The notes: generated by a model from the letters alone, not told the origin. Shown: positions 26,010-36,687, counted from the stretch's first letter. The stretch is DNA of 64,000 bases from an uncultured Clostridia bacterium (GCA_945912145.1 CAMEBF010000010.1:20827-84826); one strand, 5' to 3'. A program made the numbers and translations.

Positions 26010-26264
26010 ATGGACAGAAATTTAAGAAAAACCCGTGTCGGTCTGGTTACCAGCGACAAGATGGATAAGACGGTCGTCGTTTCCGTGAAAGACCGTGTCA
26101 GACATCCGCTTTACAAGAAAATCGTCAACCGTACCATCAAGCTCAAAGCGCATGATGAGAACAACGAGTGCGGCATCGGCGATCGCGTAAAGGTGATGGA
26201 GACCCGTCCTCTTTCCAAGGATAAGAAATGGCGCGTCGTTGAAATCATAGAGAAAGCGAAATAA
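26010..26264 (+). CDS. rpsQ: 30S ribosomal protein S17
   Basis: 84-residue OB-fold primary 16S binder. It starts [20 protein letters not shown] and ends with the [15 protein letters not shown] segment typical of the family. RBS AAGGGAGG, 20 nt after rpmC. Confidence 0.98.
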   Translation: MDRNLRKTRVGLVTSDKMDKTVVVSVKDRVRHPLYKKIVNRTIKLKAHDENNECGIGDRVKVMETRPLSKDKKWRVVEIIEKAK

Positions 26265-26276
26265 GGAGGACTACCC

Positions 26277-26645
26277 ATGGTACAGCAGCAAACACTTCTC
26301 AAGGTTGCTGACAACACCGGTGCCAAAGAGCTTATGTGCATCCGTGTTCTCGGCGGTACCGGCAGAAGATACGCCAATATCGGCGATGTTATCGTAGCTT
26401 CCGTTAAAAAAGCTACGCCCGGCGGCGTTGTGAAAAAAGGCGACGTGGTGAAAGCGGTAGTTGTCCGTACAGCCAAAGGCGTTCGCCGCGATGACGGCAC
26501 ATACATCCGTTTCGATGAGAATGCGGCCGTTATCATTAAAGAAGATAAAAACCCGAAGGGTACACGAATCTTTGGACCGGTTGCGAGAGAGCTCAGAGAT
26601 CACGATTATTCCAAAATCTTGAGTCTTGCACCCGAGGTTCTGTAA
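26277..26645 (+). CDS. rplN: 50S ribosomal protein L14
   Basis: 122 residues. [20 protein letters not shown] and [20 protein letters not shown] are diagnostic. L14 forms inter-subunit bridges with 16S helix 14. First gene of the classical spc segment, though no promoter separates it from rpsQ (12-nt gap). Confidence 0.98.
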   Translation: MVQQQTLLKVADNTGAKELMCIRVLGGTGRRYANIGDVIVASVKKATPGGVVKKGDVVKAVVVRTAKGVRRDDGTYIRFDENAAVIIKEDKNPKGTRIFGPVARELRDHDYSKILSLAPEVL

Positions 26646-26660
26646 TCGGGAGGTAAGAGA

Positions 26661-26987
26661 ATGAGTAAAGTTCATGTAAAGACCGGCGACAAGGTCGTCG
26701 TTATCAACGGTAAAGACCGTGGCAAGCAGGGCAAGGTGCTTCAGGTAAGCCCCTCCGAAGGCAAGGTCATCGTTGAGGGCGTAAACATTGTTTCCAAACA
26801 TGTCAAACCCCGCAAAATGGGCGAAGCAGGCGGCATCATCAAAGCCGAGAGCGCTCTGTATGCAGAAAAAGTTCAGCTCATCTGCCCCAAGTGCGGCAGA
26901 CCTACAAGAGTCGGACATATGATCGACGACAAGGGCAAGAAAGTCCGTGTCTGCAAGAAAGCCGACTGCGGCGCTAAGTTTGAGTAA
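26661..26987 (+). CDS. rplX: 50S ribosomal protein L24
   Basis: 108 residues. An N-terminal KOW fold ([20 protein letters not shown]) is followed by a C-terminal Cys4 extension (CPKC...CKKADCG) that probably binds zinc. It is an assembly initiator on 23S rRNA. RBS GGGAGGTAAG. Confidence 0.97.
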   Translation: MSKVHVKTGDKVVVINGKDRGKQGKVLQVSPSEGKVIVEGVNIVSKHVKPRKMGEAGGIIKAESALYAEKVQLICPKCGRPTRVGHMIDDKGKKVRVCKKADCGAKFE

Positions 26988-27004
26988 TAAGGAGGAGCAA
27001 AACA

Positions 27005-27544
27005 ATGGCAAGACTGAAAGAAATGTATAAAGCAGAAGTTGCTCCCGCGCTTATGAAAAAGTTCAGCTATAAGAGCGTCATGCAGATCCCGAAGATCGAC
27101 AAGATCGTCATCAACGTGGGTTGCGGCGAAGCAAGAGAAAATCCGAAGGCGATTGACGCTGTCGTTCACGATATCGGCCTCATCACCGGTCAGAAGCCCG
27201 TCGTCTGCAACGCGAAGAAATCCGTTGCAAACTTCAAGCTTCGTGAAGGTATGCCCAACGGCGTAAAGGTCACTCTCCGCGGCGAAAAGATGTATGAGTT
27301 TCTTGACAGATTCTTCAACCTTGCGCTTCCCAGAGTCCGTGACTTCAGAGGCATCAATCCCAACTCGTTCGACGGAAGAGGAAACTATTCCATGGGCGTC
27401 AAAGAACAGCTCATCTTCCCCGAGATCGAATACGACAAGGTCGATAAGGTCCGCGGTATGGATATCTGCATCGTTACCACGGCGAATACAGACGAAGAAG
27501 CGCGTGAGCTCCTGAGCTTGATGGGCGCTCCGTTCGCAAGATAA
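27005..27544 (+). CDS. rplE: 50S ribosomal protein L5
   Basis: 179 residues. It starts [20 protein letters not shown], and [17 protein letters not shown] and [19 protein letters not shown] segments are typical. It binds 5S rRNA in the central protuberance and contacts S13. RBS AAGGAGGAGC. Confidence 0.98.
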   Translation: MARLKEMYKAEVAPALMKKFSYKSVMQIPKIDKIVINVGCGEARENPKAIDAVVHDIGLITGQKPVVCNAKKSVANFKLREGMPNGVKVTLRGEKMYEFLDRFFNLALPRVRDFRGINPNSFDGRGNYSMGVKEQLIFPEIEYDKVDKVRGMDICIVTTANTDEEARELLSLMGAPFAR

Positions 27545-27557
27545 GGAGGGGTTATTC

Positions 27558-27743
27558 ATGGCAAAAACATCACAGAAGGTAAGAGCAGCCGCTCCTGCCA
27601 AGTATTCAACAAGACAGCACAATAGATGTAAAATTTGCGGCAGACCCCACGCATATCTGCGTAAATACGGTGTGTGTCGTATCTGCTTCCGTGAGCTGGC
27701 TCATGCGGGCCAGATTCCCGGAGTGAAGAAAGCAAGCTGGTAA
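27558..27743 (+). CDS. rpsN: 30S ribosomal protein S14, zinc-binding type Z
   Basis: 61 residues. This is the short C+ form with [11 protein letters not shown] and CRICFRE forming a Cys4 zinc ribbon, ending GVKKASW. Zinc-independent paralogs elsewhere often replace it in zinc starvation; none is in this window. AAGGAGGGG precedes it. Confidence 0.97.
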   Translation: MAKTSQKVRAAAPAKYSTRQHNRCKICGRPHAYLRKYGVCRICFRELAHAGQIPGVKKASW

Positions 27744-27756
27744 GGAGGAAAACGCA

Positions 27757-28155
27757 ATGCAGATTACCGATTCCGTTGCTGATATGCTCACAAGAATCAG
27801 AAACGCTGTTTCCGCGAAGCATGATACAGTAACTGTTCCGGCATCCAATGTGAAGAAAGCCATCGCGCAGATTCTCATGGATGAAGGCTATATCAAAAGC
27901 TATAAGGTAATTGAGGACAATAAGCAGGGCATCATCGAGATCGCGCTGAAATACGGTCCCAATAAAGCGCCCACCATTATGGGTATACGCAGAGTTTCCA
28001 AGCCCGGCCTGCGTATTTACACGGACGTTGAGAATATGCCCAAGGTTATCAAAGGCCTCGGCATCGCTATCATCTCAACTTCCAAGGGTATTATGACAGA
28101 CAAGGACGCTCGCAAAGCCAACGTCGGCGGCGAAGTTCTTGCGTATGTCTGGTAA
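27757..28155 (+). CDS. rpsH: 30S ribosomal protein S8
   Basis: 132 residues. [18 protein letters not shown] and the C-terminal [19 protein letters not shown] are signatures. A primary 16S platform binder that in some bacteria represses the spc operon. RBS AAGGAGG, 13 nt after rpsN. Confidence 0.98.
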   Translation: MQITDSVADMLTRIRNAVSAKHDTVTVPASNVKKAIAQILMDEGYIKSYKVIEDNKQGIIEIALKYGPNKAPTIMGIRRVSKPGLRIYTDVENMPKVIKGLGIAIISTSKGIMTDKDARKANVGGEVLAYVW

Positions 28156-28169
28156 GGAGGTACAAAGGG

Positions 28170-28715
28170 ATGTCTCGTATAGGCAGAAAGCCCATTACCG
28201 TTCCGGCAGGCGTTGACGTCGCAATCGACGGCAGCACAGTGACCGCTAAAGGTCCCAAAGGTACTCTTACCGGAACATTCAACAAAAACATGACGATCGC
28301 CAAGGACGGCGACACCATCACGGTTACGCGTCCCAACGATGAAAAAGAGAATCGCTCTCTTCACGGTCTGACCCGCACGCTGATTGCCAACATGGTTGAA
28401 GGCGTACACAACGGCTTCTCAAAATCTCTTGAGATCGTCGGTATCGGTTACCGTGCCAATATGCAGGGCAAGGATCTCGTGCTTTCGGTTGGTTACTCCC
28501 ACACCGTTACCATGACTCCTCCCGAGGGAATCACCATCACGGTTCCCGCACCCAATCAGATCGTTATTTCCGGTCCCGACAAACAGCAGGTCGGTCAGTT
28601 TGCTTCCGAGGTCAGAGGCGTTCGTCCTCCCGAACCCTATAAGGGCAAGGGCATCCGTTATGCGGATGAGCACGTCAGACGTAAGGAAGGCAAGGCCGGT
28701 AAGGGCGGCAAATAA
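28170..28715 (+). CDS. rplF: 50S ribosomal protein L6
   Basis: 181 residues, two repeated RNA-binding folds. [19 protein letters not shown] and the C-terminal [20 protein letters not shown] identify it. It lies near the factor-binding site beside the L7/L12 stalk. RBS TAAGGAGGT. Confidence 0.98.
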   Translation: MSRIGRKPITVPAGVDVAIDGSTVTAKGPKGTLTGTFNKNMTIAKDGDTITVTRPNDEKENRSLHGLTRTLIANMVEGVHNGFSKSLEIVGIGYRANMQGKDLVLSVGYSHTVTMTPPEGITITVPAPNQIVISGPDKQQVGQFASEVRGVRPPEPYKGKGIRYADEHVRRKEGKAGKGGK

Positions 28716-28733
28716 TAAAGGAGTGAATCACAA

Positions 28734-29093
28734 ATGGTAAACAGACCTGATACAAAACAGGCACGAATTCAGCGTCATAAAAGAGTTCGCGGCAAAGTTT
28801 ACGGCACGGCTGAATGCCCTCGCCTGAATGTATTCCGCTCCCTTAAGCACATTTACGCTCAGCTGATAGATGACGAAAAGGGTGTAACTCTTGTTTCCGC
28901 TTCCACGGTTGAAAAAGAATTTACCGAGTACGGCGGAAATGCAGACGCTGCGAAAGCTGTCGGCAAGAAAATCGCAGAACGTGCGGCTGAAAAAGGCATT
29001 AAAGAATGCGTTTTTGACCGCGGCGGATATATTTATCACGGCCGTGTAGCAAGCTTGGCCGAAGGCGCCCGTGAAGGCGGACTTGATTTCTAA
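28734..29093 (+). CDS. rplR: 50S ribosomal protein L18
   Basis: 119 residues. Basic N-terminus, then [20 protein letters not shown] and [19 protein letters not shown], typical of the 5S rRNA-binding L18. RBS TAAAGGAGTG. Confidence 0.98.
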   Translation: MVNRPDTKQARIQRHKRVRGKVYGTAECPRLNVFRSLKHIYAQLIDDEKGVTLVSASTVEKEFTEYGGNADAAKAVGKKIAERAAEKGIKECVFDRGGYIYHGRVASLAEGAREGGLDF

Positions 29094-29112
29094 CGAAAGG
29101 GAGGAAATACTT

Positions 29113-29616
29113 TTGGCTAAGTTTGAAACACAGGATAGAGAAGAGCTTCAGGAAAGAGTCGTAGCCATCAACCGCGTATCCAAGACGGTTAAGGGCGGCC
29201 GCATCATGAAGTTTTCGGCTCTCGTAGTGGTCGGCGACGGAAAAGGCACCATCGGCTTCGGTCTTGGTAAATCCGGCGAAGTACCCGACGCCATCCGCAA
29301 AGGCATCGAGGATGCCAAGAAGAATCTTATGACGATCCCGCTCAAGGGCACGACGATTTCTCACGAAGTCGTAGGCAAGTTCGGCGCAGGCGTAGTTCTC
29401 CTGAAGCCGGCTGCTCCCGGTACCGGCGTTATCGCCGGCGGCCCTGTCCGTGCCGTCATCGAGACGGTCGGTATCAAGGATATCCGTACAAAGGCTCTTC
29501 GTTCCAATAATCCCTGCAACGTTGTCAGAGCGACCGTAAACGGTCTGGCTCAGCTTCGTTCCGCTGAAACGGTTGCGGCAACAAGAGGCAAAACAGTAAA
29601 AGAAATTTTAGGTTAA
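29113..29616 (+). CDS. rpsE: 30S ribosomal protein S5 (TTG start)
   Basis: 167 residues: an N-terminal dsRBD-like domain ([34 protein letters not shown]) and a C-terminal S5 domain ([15 protein letters not shown]). S5 controls decoding accuracy. The start is TTG at 29113, directly behind AAGGGAGGAAATAC, giving MAKFETQ. The in-frame ATG at 29071 lies inside rplR and would add 14 residues without an RBS, so it is rejected. It is the only TTG start I assign in the superoperon. Confidence 0.95.
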   Translation: MAKFETQDREELQERVVAINRVSKTVKGGRIMKFSALVVVGDGKGTIGFGLGKSGEVPDAIRKGIEDAKKNLMTIPLKGTTISHEVVGKFGAGVVLLKPAAPGTGVIAGGPVRAVIETVGIKDIRTKALRSNNPCNVVRATVNGLAQLRSAETVAATRGKTVKEILG

Positions 29617-29628
29617 GGAGTGGACGGT

Positions 29629-29808
29629 ATGGCAGACGTAAAAGTTAAACTTGTCAGAAGCCTGATTGGCAGCAAGAAAGATCAGATTGCTACCGTTTAT
29701 GCACTCGGTCTTCGCAAAATCGGTGATGAGGCTGTTCAGCCGAATAACCCGCAGACTCTCGGTAAGATCAAGAAGGTTTCTCATCTTATCGAAGTGTCCG
29801 AAGCTTAA
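29629..29808 (+). CDS. rpmD: 50S ribosomal protein L30
   Basis: 59 residues. [23 protein letters not shown] is the family signature. The ATG at 29629 lies behind TAAGGAGTG and 12 nt after rpsE; a slightly earlier ATG overlaps that RBS and is not used. Confidence 0.96.
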   Translation: MADVKVKLVRSLIGSKKDQIATVYALGLRKIGDEAVQPNNPQTLGKIKKVSHLIEVSEA

Positions 29809-29828
29809 AGAAAGGATGGGTCAAACGA

Positions 29829-30272
29829 ATGAAATTACATGAGTTAGCACCTGCGGCAGGTTCCAACAGACCTTCAAAGCGTATCGGCCGTGGTCCTGCG
29901 TCAGGTCAGGGCAAGACAGCCGGTAAAGGTCATAAGGGTCAGAAAGCGCGTGCCGGTTCAGGTCCCCGTCCGGGATTTGAAGGCGGACAGATGCCCCTTC
30001 AGCGCCGTATCCCCAAGAGAGGCTTTAACAACATTTTCGCAAAAGAGATCGCCATCGTAAACGTTTCCGCTATTGACGAGAAATTCGCAGACGGTTCCGT
30101 TGTCGACATTGAGGCGCTCAAGAATGCGGGACTCATCAAAAATGAGCTCGACGGTGTTAAGGTCCTGGGTAACGGCGAAATCACCAAGAAACTGACAATT
30201 AAAGCCAACGCTTTCTCTGCAGGCGCTAAGGAAAAAATCGAAGCGGCCGGCGGTAAGGCTGAAACCCTTTAA
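29829..30272 (+). CDS. rplO: 50S ribosomal protein L15
   Basis: 147 residues. [20 protein letters not shown] and the basic, glycine-rich [20 protein letters not shown] tail that penetrates the large subunit are diagnostic. It is followed by a 60-nt gap with a small hairpin before secY. Confidence 0.98.
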   Translation: MKLHELAPAAGSNRPSKRIGRGPASGQGKTAGKGHKGQKARAGSGPRPGFEGGQMPLQRRIPKRGFNNIFAKEIAIVNVSAIDEKFADGSVVDIEALKNAGLIKNELDGVKVLGNGEITKKLTIKANAFSAGAKEKIEAAGGKAETL

Positions 30273-30332
30273 TTGCACCACATGATCTGAATTCGGTTTT
30301 ATCCGAAAAAAGAAGGAGCGTGTGTCAAAAAA

Positions 30333-31679
30333 ATGATTCAGACAATCAAAAATGCCTGGAGGATTCCCGAAATCAGAAAGAAACTGCTGTTTACGGCATT
30401 TATCATTTTGATTTTCAGACTCGGTGCTGCGATTCCCGTGCCCTTCCTGAGCATCGGCGCAGACGGATTGCTCGGTAATCAGACAACCACAACGGCTACT
30501 TTCCTTGATTACATCAACATGATTTCTGGTAACGCGTTCAACTACGGTACAATCTTCGCGATGTCGATCACGCCGTACATCAACGCATCGATTATCATCC
30601 AGCTTCTTACCGTTGCCATTCCCGCTCTTGAGAAACTCTCAAAAGAGGGAGAGGAAGGACGCAAAAAGATGGCCGCGATCACAAGATATACGGCAGTCGG
30701 CTTAGGTCTTCTTCAGGCCGCCGCCTACTATGTATTCCTGCGCAGCCAGAACGCGCTTTCCGCGACGACAAACACCTTCGGTAAGGTTTTCCAGGCAATC
30801 GCCATTATTCTCATTCTGACCGCCGGTACCGCCATCACCATGTGGCTCGGCGAGCAGATCAACGATAAGGGTATCGGCAACGGTATTTCCATTCTCCTTT
30901 TTGCCGGTATCGTTTCCAGAATCCCGACGTATGCGGTGCAGCTTTACGGCTATCTGGATTTCCGCGGCATCTATTATGCGCTTGTTCCGATCGCAGTTGT
31001 AAGCCTGGTTCTGATGGTTATCTTCATCGTATGGATGGATAACGCAGAACGCAGAATCCCGGTTCAGTATACAAAACGCGTCGTCGGCCGTAAGATGTAC
31101 GGCGGTCAGAGCTCCTACATTCCGATTAAGGTTAATATGTCGGGCGTTCTCCCCATCATCTTCGCCAGCTCAATTCTTTCTCTTCCCTCAACGATCCAGA
31201 TGTTCGTTAACCCGACGGAAGGTTCTTTCTGGGATAAGTTCTTTACGGTCTTCACGACGGAGCATTGGTCATACGCACTGATCTATTTTGTTCTGATTAT
31301 CTTCTTTGCGTATTTCTATTCTTCGATTCAGTATAATCCGATCGAAATGGCAAACAACCTTGCCAAGAACAGCGGCACGATTCCCGGTGTCCGTACCGGC
31401 CGTCCGACTTCGGATTATATTGCGAAGGTCATTTCCAAAATCGTTCTTCTCGGCGCACTTCTCATCAGCGTCGTAGCGCTCTTCCCGATCCTCTATTCGC
31501 AGATCACAAAGTTGATTTGTACAGCGGTCGGTCAGGTTGATCCGACAACCGGCGCGGCAGGCGTTTCGATCTCGCTCGGCGGTACTTCAATCATCATCCT
31601 TGTCGGTGTTGCGCTTGAAACCGTTCAGCAGCTTGAGAGCCAGATGATGATGCGTCATTACAAGGGCTTCCTTGATTAA
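30333..31679 (+). CDS. secY: Preprotein translocase subunit SecY
   Basis: 448 residues with ten membrane helices, the channel through which the dockerin, lipase and foldase products of this window would be exported. FRLGAAIPVPFLS, SITPYINASIIIQLLT and the cytoplasmic loop AERRIPVQYTKRVVGRKMYGG are signatures. It is in the usual position between rplO and adk. The RBS GAAGGAG is about 12 nt from the ATG, slightly long. Confidence 0.98.
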   Translation: MIQTIKNAWRIPEIRKKLLFTAFIILIFRLGAAIPVPFLSIGADGLLGNQTTTTATFLDYINMISGNAFNYGTIFAMSITPYINASIIIQLLTVAIPALEKLSKEGEEGRKKMAAITRYTAVGLGLLQAAAYYVFLRSQNALSATTNTFGKVFQAIAIILILTAGTAITMWLGEQINDKGIGNGISILLFAGIVSRIPTYAVQLYGYLDFRGIYYALVPIAVVSLVLMVIFIVWMDNAERRIPVQYTKRVVGRKMYGGQSSYIPIKVNMSGVLPIIFASSILSLPSTIQMFVNPTEGSFWDKFFTVFTTEHWSYALIYFVLIIFFAYFYSSIQYNPIEMANNLAKNSGTIPGVRTGRPTSDYIAKVISKIVLLGALLISVVALFPILYSQITKLICTAVGQVDPTTGAAGVSISLGGTSIIILVGVALETVQQLESQMMMRHYKGFLD

Positions 31680-31692
31680 CGGAGGGCGAACG

Positions 31693-32325
31693 ATGAATAT
31701 CATTTTCTTAGGCGCCCCCGGCGCAGGAAAAGGTACGCAGGCGGAGAAAGTCAGCGAGAAGCTGGGAATCCCCACCATCTCGACAGGCAATATCATCCGT
31801 GAAGCTCTCCGGAACGGTACGCCGATGGGTCTGAAAGCCCGTGAGTATACCGAAGCGGGCAAGCTTGTTCCCGATGAAATCGTCATCGGTATCATTAAGG
31901 ACAGACTTGCCGCCGACGACTGCAAAAACGGATTTATCCTGGACGGATTTCCCCGCACGATTCCGCAGGCAGAAGCCCTTGACACGATGGGCATCGTCAT
32001 CGACAAGGTGATTGATATCGAAGTCGCCGACGAAGCCATCGCCAAGAGAATGTCGGGCAGACGGGTCTGCGCGAAGTGTGGCGCATCCTATCATCTTGAG
32101 TATAAGAAACCCTCGGTTGACGGCGTTTGCGATCAGTGCGGCGGTGAGCTCGTACAGCGCAAGGACGACGCGCCCGAGACGGTTCTCGAGAGACTCAAGG
32201 TGTACCACAGCGAGACCGAACCGCTGAAGGATTACTACAGCAAGACGGGCAAGCTGAAAATCGTGGAAGGGCAGGAAGAAGTCGCTGACACGACAGCCCT
32301 TACCTTCAAGGCATTGGAGGATTAA
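31693..32325 (+). CDS. adk: Adenylate kinase
   Basis: 210 residues. It converts AMP and ATP to two ADP. P-loop GAPGAGKGT, DGFPRTIPQAE, and a long LID with a structural zinc site (CAKCGASYH...CDQCGGEL), the Gram-positive form. The start at 31693 has GGAGGGCG upstream; the earlier in-frame ATG overlaps secY. Confidence 0.97.
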   Translation: MNIIFLGAPGAGKGTQAEKVSEKLGIPTISTGNIIREALRNGTPMGLKAREYTEAGKLVPDEIVIGIIKDRLAADDCKNGFILDGFPRTIPQAEALDTMGIVIDKVIDIEVADEAIAKRMSGRRVCAKCGASYHLEYKKPSVDGVCDQCGGELVQRKDDAPETVLERLKVYHSETEPLKDYYSKTGKLKIVEGQEEVADTTALTFKALED

Positions 32326-32327
32326 GC

Positions 32328-33083
32328 ATGGTAGTGCTGAAAACGCGTCGGGAAATCGAACTCATGCGTGAAGCGGGAAGAATTTCCGCGATGGCACTGA
32401 AAGTAGCAGGAGAGGCGGTTCGTCCGGGCGTTTCGACGCTCGAGATCGACACGGCAGCCCGTAAATATATTGAAAGTCAGGGCGCAAGACCGAACTTTCT
32501 GGGGCTCTACGGCTTTCCTGCCACTGCATGTATTTCCATAAACAACGAAGTGATACACGGCATTCCGAGTAAAGACCGCATTTTGCATGAGGGCGATATC
32601 GTGAGTATCGACCTCGGCGCGGAAAAGGACGGATACAACGGCGATAATGCTGCCACTTTTGCCGTCGGGAAGATTTCCGATGAGGCACAGCGGCTGATCG
32701 ACACGACCCGCGAAGCCCTTTATGTCGGGCTGAAGCAGGCTGTCGCAGGCAACAGAATCGGCGATATCGGTCACGCGGTGCAGGTGTATTGCGAGGAGCG
32801 AGGCTACGGCGTTGTCCGCGATTTCGTCGGACACGGCGTCGGTAAAGAGCTCCATGAAGACCCTTCGGTTCCGAACTACGGAACTCCCGGACGAGGCGTT
32901 CGGCTTCTGCCGGGTATGACGATTGCTGTTGAACCGATGATCAATCAGGGCACATGGGAAGTCAACCAGTTGTCCGACGGCTGGACCGTCGTCACCAAAG
33001 ACGGCAAGCTGGCCGCACATTTTGAGCATACGGTCGCCATCACGAAAGACGGCGAATGTATGATTCTCACGCAACCCGAATGA
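32328..33083 (+). CDS. map: Methionine aminopeptidase, type I
   Basis: 251 residues. It removes the initiator methionine. Metal ligands lie in DIVSIDLGAEKDGYNGDNAA, GHGVGKELHEDPSVPNYG and TVAVEPMINQG-like segments with a final EHTVAIT. Gap of 2 nt to adk. It lacks an N-terminal zinc-finger extension, so it is the short bacterial form. Confidence 0.97.
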   Translation: MVVLKTRREIELMREAGRISAMALKVAGEAVRPGVSTLEIDTAARKYIESQGARPNFLGLYGFPATACISINNEVIHGIPSKDRILHEGDIVSIDLGAEKDGYNGDNAATFAVGKISDEAQRLIDTTREALYVGLKQAVAGNRIGDIGHAVQVYCEERGYGVVRDFVGHGVGKELHEDPSVPNYGTPGRGVRLLPGMTIAVEPMINQGTWEVNQLSDGWTVVTKDGKLAAHFEHTVAITKDGECMILTQPE

Positions 33084-33090
33084 GGCGCCT

Positions 33091-33351
33091 ATGGAACTGA
33101 AAGTCGGAAGCGTTGTGATCTCAAAGGCCGGCAGAGACAAAGGCAAATTCCTTGCCGTGATGCGCATAGAGCCTGACGGTGAGTATGTCAGCGACGGGAA
33201 AGAACGGCCGGTCGAACGGCCGAAGAAAAAAAATCCCGTTCATCTGCAAAAAACGCATTACACGGTCTCCGAAGCCGAAACAGCAACAAATCGTTCTTTA
33301 ATAAGGGCGCTGAGACAATTCTCAGACCCTGACGAAAGGGAGGTAAAGTAG
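33091..33351 (+). CDS. KOW-domain RNA-binding protein (L14e-like)
   Basis: 86 residues. The N-terminal KOW-like fold ([19 protein letters not shown]) resembles archaeal/eukaryal L14e/L6e proteins. A basic middle ([15 protein letters not shown]) follows. Small proteins of this kind sit between map and infA in many Clostridia; their role on the ribosome or mRNA is not established. Spacing is 7 nt before and 1 nt after, so it is clearly part of the operon. Confidence 0.85.
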   Translation: MELKVGSVVISKAGRDKGKFLAVMRIEPDGEYVSDGKERPVERPKKKNPVHLQKTHYTVSEAETATNRSLIRALRQFSDPDEREVK

Positions 33352-33352
33352 G

Positions 33353-33571
33353 ATGTCCAAACAGGATATGATCGAAGTCGAAGGTACGGTGGTTGAAGCT
33401 CTGCCGAACGCAACGTTCAAGGTTGAGCTCGAAAACGGCCGCCAGATAGTCGCTACGATTTCCGGTAAGCTGAGAATGAACTATATCAGAATCCTTCCCG
33501 GAGACAAGGTAACGATTGATATGTCGCCCTACGACCTGACAAGAGGCCGTATCACATGGCGATCCAAATAG
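33353..33571 (+). CDS. infA: Translation initiation factor IF-1
   Basis: 72-residue OB-fold protein that blocks the A site during initiation. [19 protein letters not shown] and the C-terminal [14 protein letters not shown] are signatures. The RBS AAAGGGAGG lies inside the preceding gene, 1 nt gap. Confidence 0.98.
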   Translation: MSKQDMIEVEGTVVEALPNATFKVELENGRQIVATISGKLRMNYIRILPGDKVTIDMSPYDLTRGRITWRSK

Positions 33572-33594
33572 GTAATTTTTAAGGAGGTAAAACA

Positions 33595-33708
33595 ATGAAA
33601 GTCAGACCTTCTGTAAAGAAAATTTGCGAGAAGTGCAAAATCATCAAGCGCAAGGGAAAAGTAATGGTTATCTGTGAAAATCCCAAGCACAAGCAGCGTC
33701 AGGGCTGA
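33595..33708 (+). CDS. rpmJ: 50S ribosomal protein L36
   Basis: 37 residues: [20 protein letters not shown], then a middle Cys and final His. The C-C-C-H set (C11, C14, C27, H32) makes it the zinc-binding form. AAGGAGGTAAAAC precedes the ATG. Placed between infA and rpsM, its usual position. Confidence 0.97.
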   Translation: MKVRPSVKKICEKCKIIKRKGKVMVICENPKHKQRQG

Positions 33709-33745
33709 TGTCCTGATAATACCGTAATGGAGGTGCAACTGACAA

Positions 33746-34114
33746 ATGGCGCGTATATCCGGTGTTGATCTTCCCAGAGAGAAGAGAGTTGAAATCGGCC
33801 TGACCTATATCTATGGTATCGGCCGCAAAACCGCAAGCGACATTATTAAGGCAACAGGTATAAATCCTGACACAAGAGTTAAGGATTTAACTGAAGATGA
33901 CGTTTCAAAACTTCGTGAGTATATTGACCACAACGTAAAGGTCGAAGGCGATCTCAGAAGAGAAACGGCTTTTGACATCAAGAGGCTCGTTGAAATTGGA
34001 TGCTATCGTGGTGTTCGTCATAGAAAAGGTCTTCCCGTAAGAGGCCAGCGTTCCAAGACAAACGCCCGTACCCGTAAAGGTCCCAAGAAGACGATAGCCA
34101 ACAAGAAGAAATAA
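33746..34114 (+). CDS. rpsM: 30S ribosomal protein S13
   Basis: 122 residues. [20 protein letters not shown] and the basic tail RTNAR-type [14 protein letters not shown] are diagnostic. It forms bridges to L5 and contacts P-site tRNA. RBS AATGGAGGTG; 37-nt gap after rpmJ. Confidence 0.98.
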   Translation: MARISGVDLPREKRVEIGLTYIYGIGRKTASDIIKATGINPDTRVKDLTEDDVSKLREYIDHNVKVEGDLRRETAFDIKRLVEIGCYRGVRHRKGLPVRGQRSKTNARTRKGPKKTIANKKK

Positions 34115-34129
34115 TCAGGAGGGAACAGT

Positions 34130-34534
34130 ATGGCTACTAAAGCAACCGCTAAAAAAGGCGTTTCCCGTAAGCGCCGTGAGCGTAAGAATGTTGAACGCGG
34201 TGCAGCTCATATCCAGTCTACTTTTAACAACACCATCGTGACGATTACCGATACGCAGGGTAATGCCGTTTCATGGGCAAGTGCTGGCGAAATGGGCTTC
34301 AGAGGTTCAAGAAAGTCTACACCCTTCGCAGCTCAGACTGCAGCGGAGACTGCAGCCAAGGCAGCTATCGACCACGGCATGAAAACCGTTGAGGTCTACG
34401 TAAAAGGCCCCGGTCAGGGAAGAGAAGCCGCGATCAGAGCGCTTCAGACGGCAGGTCTTGAAGTCAGCATGATCAAAGACGTAACGCCCATCCCGCACAA
34501 CGGCTGCCGTCCGCCTAAAAGAAGACGTGTATAA
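34130..34534 (+). CDS. rpsK: 30S ribosomal protein S11
   Basis: 134 residues. [20 protein letters not shown] and the C-terminal [18 protein letters not shown] are signatures. It lies on the platform, near the mRNA exit. RBS AGGAGGGAAC. Confidence 0.98.
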   Translation: MATKATAKKGVSRKRRERKNVERGAAHIQSTFNNTIVTITDTQGNAVSWASAGEMGFRGSRKSTPFAAQTAAETAAKAAIDHGMKTVEVYVKGPGQGREAAIRALQTAGLEVSMIKDVTPIPHNGCRPPKRRRV

Positions 34535-34560
34535 CCTATAAACTGGAGGTGTTTTAACAC

Positions 34561-35178
34561 ATGGCAAGATATACCGGTGCGGTATGCAAATTATGCCGCA
34601 GAGAGGGCAAAAAGCTCTTTTTAAAGGGCGAAAGATGCACAAGTTCCAAGTGCGCTATTGATCGCCGCAGCTATGCTCCCGGACAGCACGGTCAGGGCCG
34701 CAAGAAGCTCACTGAGTACGGCCTTCAGCTTCGTGCAAAACAGACAGCAAGACGTTATTACGGACTCAACGAGAGTCAGTTCCATAAATACTACACCATG
34801 GCAGTTCGTCAGGCCGGCGTTACCGGTGACAATCTGCTTCGTATTTGCGAGAGCCGTCTTGACAATATCGTTTATACGCTCGGCTGGGCTACCTCCCGCG
34901 CAGAAGCAAGACAGCTTGTGACTCACGGTCACTTCCTTGTCAACGGTAAGAGAGTGGACATTCCTTCCTACCTTTGCAAAGCCGGTGACACAGTGGCAAT
35001 CAAAAAGGCGAGCCTTGATTCTGAAAAATTCAAAGCGATTCTTGAGAAAACAGGAACGATTCCTGCATGGCTTGAAGCAGGCGAGGATTACACCGCGAAA
35101 GTCGTTGCCCTTCCCGAACGCGACCAGATCGAAGTTCCCGTTGAAGAGCATCTTATCGTCGAGTTCTATTCCCGTTAA
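34561..35178 (+). CDS. rpsD: 30S ribosomal protein S4
   Basis: 205 residues. N-terminal zinc set C9, C12, C26, C31 (VCKLC...CTSSKC) and an S4 RNA-binding domain ([35 protein letters not shown]). A primary 16S assembly protein and, in some bacteria, an autorepressor. Located just before rpoA as in most Firmicutes. Confidence 0.98.
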   Translation: MARYTGAVCKLCRREGKKLFLKGERCTSSKCAIDRRSYAPGQHGQGRKKLTEYGLQLRAKQTARRYYGLNESQFHKYYTMAVRQAGVTGDNLLRICESRLDNIVYTLGWATSRAEARQLVTHGHFLVNGKRVDIPSYLCKAGDTVAIKKASLDSEKFKAILEKTGTIPAWLEAGEDYTAKVVALPERDQIEVPVEEHLIVEFYSR

Positions 35179-35240
35179 TAGCTTGACGGATCCCCTGTAT
35201 CTTTTAGCAGCCTGACTGCAAAATCTAAGGAGGGTTTTGA

Positions 35241-36191
35241 ATGATAGGTATTGAGAAGCCCAGAATTGATGCTGTTGATTTAAAACAGGACGGTACCTAC
35301 GGCAAGTTTGTCGTAGAGCCTCTCGAAAGAGGCTACGGTACGACGCTCGGCAACAGTCTGCGCCGCATTCTTTTGTCGTCGCTTCCCGGCTACGCGATCA
35401 CTTCGGTCAGCATAGACGGCGTTCTTCATGAGTTCTCCACGATTGAGGGCGTGAAGGAAGACGTTACCGAGATCGTTCTGAATTTGAAAAATGTCATTCT
35501 GAAAATTCATGGCTCAGGACCCAAAACCATGTATATCGATTGCAGCGGTGAATGTGAAATCACGGCGGACGATATACAGGCTGACTCCGAGGTTGAGATC
35601 CTCAATCCGGATCAGCATATAGCAACACTGAATGCCGATGCTCATGTCCGCATGGAACTGACGGCGGACTGCGGCAGAGGATATGTGTCGGCGGAACGGA
35701 ATAAGAAAATGATGGATCCCGTCATCGGCGTGATCGCCATCGATTCGATTTATACGCCCGTCGTCAAAGTAAACTATACAGTTGATAATGCTCGTGTCGG
35801 CGATGTTACCGACTACGACAAGCTTTCGCTGGAGGTTTGGACCAACGGAACCATCGCGGCTAAGGACGCGGTTTCCCTGGCAGCCAAGATTCTCAACGAG
35901 CATCTCAATCTCTTTATTGACCTGTCCGACGAGGCCGGCAATACCGAGATTATGATTGAAAAAGGCGAAGACAACAAGACTCAAATCTTAGAGATGACTG
36001 TTGAGGAACTTGACCTTTCAGTTCGTTCATTCAATTGCCTGAAGAGAGCGAATATTCACAAGGTAGAGGATTTGATCTCAAAGTCGGAAGAAGAAATGAT
36101 GAGAGTGAGAAATCTCGGCAGAAAATCTCTCGACGAGGTTATCGCCAAGCTCAATTCCCTCGGACTTTCTCTTCGCAGAGATGACGAGTAA
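35241..36191 (+). CDS. rpoA: RNA polymerase alpha subunit
   Basis: 316 residues. N-terminal assembly domain ([21 protein letters not shown]) and C-terminal DNA/activator-binding domain ([37 protein letters not shown]). TAAGGAGG is 10 nt before the ATG. The 62-nt gap to rpsD has no clear promoter. Confidence 0.98.
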   Translation: MIGIEKPRIDAVDLKQDGTYGKFVVEPLERGYGTTLGNSLRRILLSSLPGYAITSVSIDGVLHEFSTIEGVKEDVTEIVLNLKNVILKIHGSGPKTMYIDCSGECEITADDIQADSEVEILNPDQHIATLNADAHVRMELTADCGRGYVSAERNKKMMDPVIGVIAIDSIYTPVVKVNYTVDNARVGDVTDYDKLSLEVWTNGTIAAKDAVSLAAKILNEHLNLFIDLSDEAGNTEIMIEKGEDNKTQILEMTVEELDLSVRSFNCLKRANIHKVEDLISKSEEEMMRVRNLGRKSLDEVIAKLNSLGLSLRRDDE

Positions 36192-36230
36192 ATCCCAGAT
36201 TATACCACGAACGGTAAAGGAGTGAATTTT

Positions 36231-36572
36231 ATGTCCGGAACCAGAAAACTCGGCAGACCGACCGATTCCCGTAAGGCCATGCTCAGAGCAATGGTAACTT
36301 TCCTTTTGGAGAACGGAAAAATTGAGACCACCGTCACAAGGGCAAAAGACGTTCGTTCAATGACAGAAAAAATGATTACTCTTGCAAAAGAGAACAATCT
36401 TCATAATTACAGACAGGCTATGGCCTATGTAACCAAGGAAGATGTTGTCAAGAAGCTGTTTGACGAAATCGCACCCAAGTATAAAGATGTCAACGGTGGC
36501 TATTGCCGCATCGTCAAGACAGGTCCCCGTCGCGGAGATGCCGCAGAAATGTGCATCATTGAACTTGTCTGA
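36231..36572 (+). CDS. rplQ: 50S ribosomal protein L17
   Basis: 113 residues. [20 protein letters not shown] is the signature. It starts at ATG 36231; the in-frame GTG at 36222 is part of the RBS AAAGGAGTG. Last gene of the block. The ecfA-ecfT-truA genes that often follow in Firmicutes are absent here. Confidence 0.98.
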   Translation: MSGTRKLGRPTDSRKAMLRAMVTFLLENGKIETTVTRAKDVRSMTEKMITLAKENNLHNYRQAMAYVTKEDVVKKLFDEIAPKYKDVNGGYCRIVKTGPRRGDAAEMCIIELV

Positions 36573-36589
36573 TTTGACAGAATAAACAT

Positions 36590-36622
36590 AAGGCGTCCGG
36601 GAATTTCCGGGCGTCTTTTTTT
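36590..36622 (+). terminator. Terminator of the ribosomal superoperon
   Basis: AAGGCGTCCGG pairs through two G-U wobbles with CCGGGCGTCTT, followed by TTTTT. Confidence 0.88.
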
Positions 36623-36687
36623 CGGCGTTATCTTTTTCGACAGAACTGAAAAAGTGCCTGAAATTATGAAAAATATATAAAATTAAC

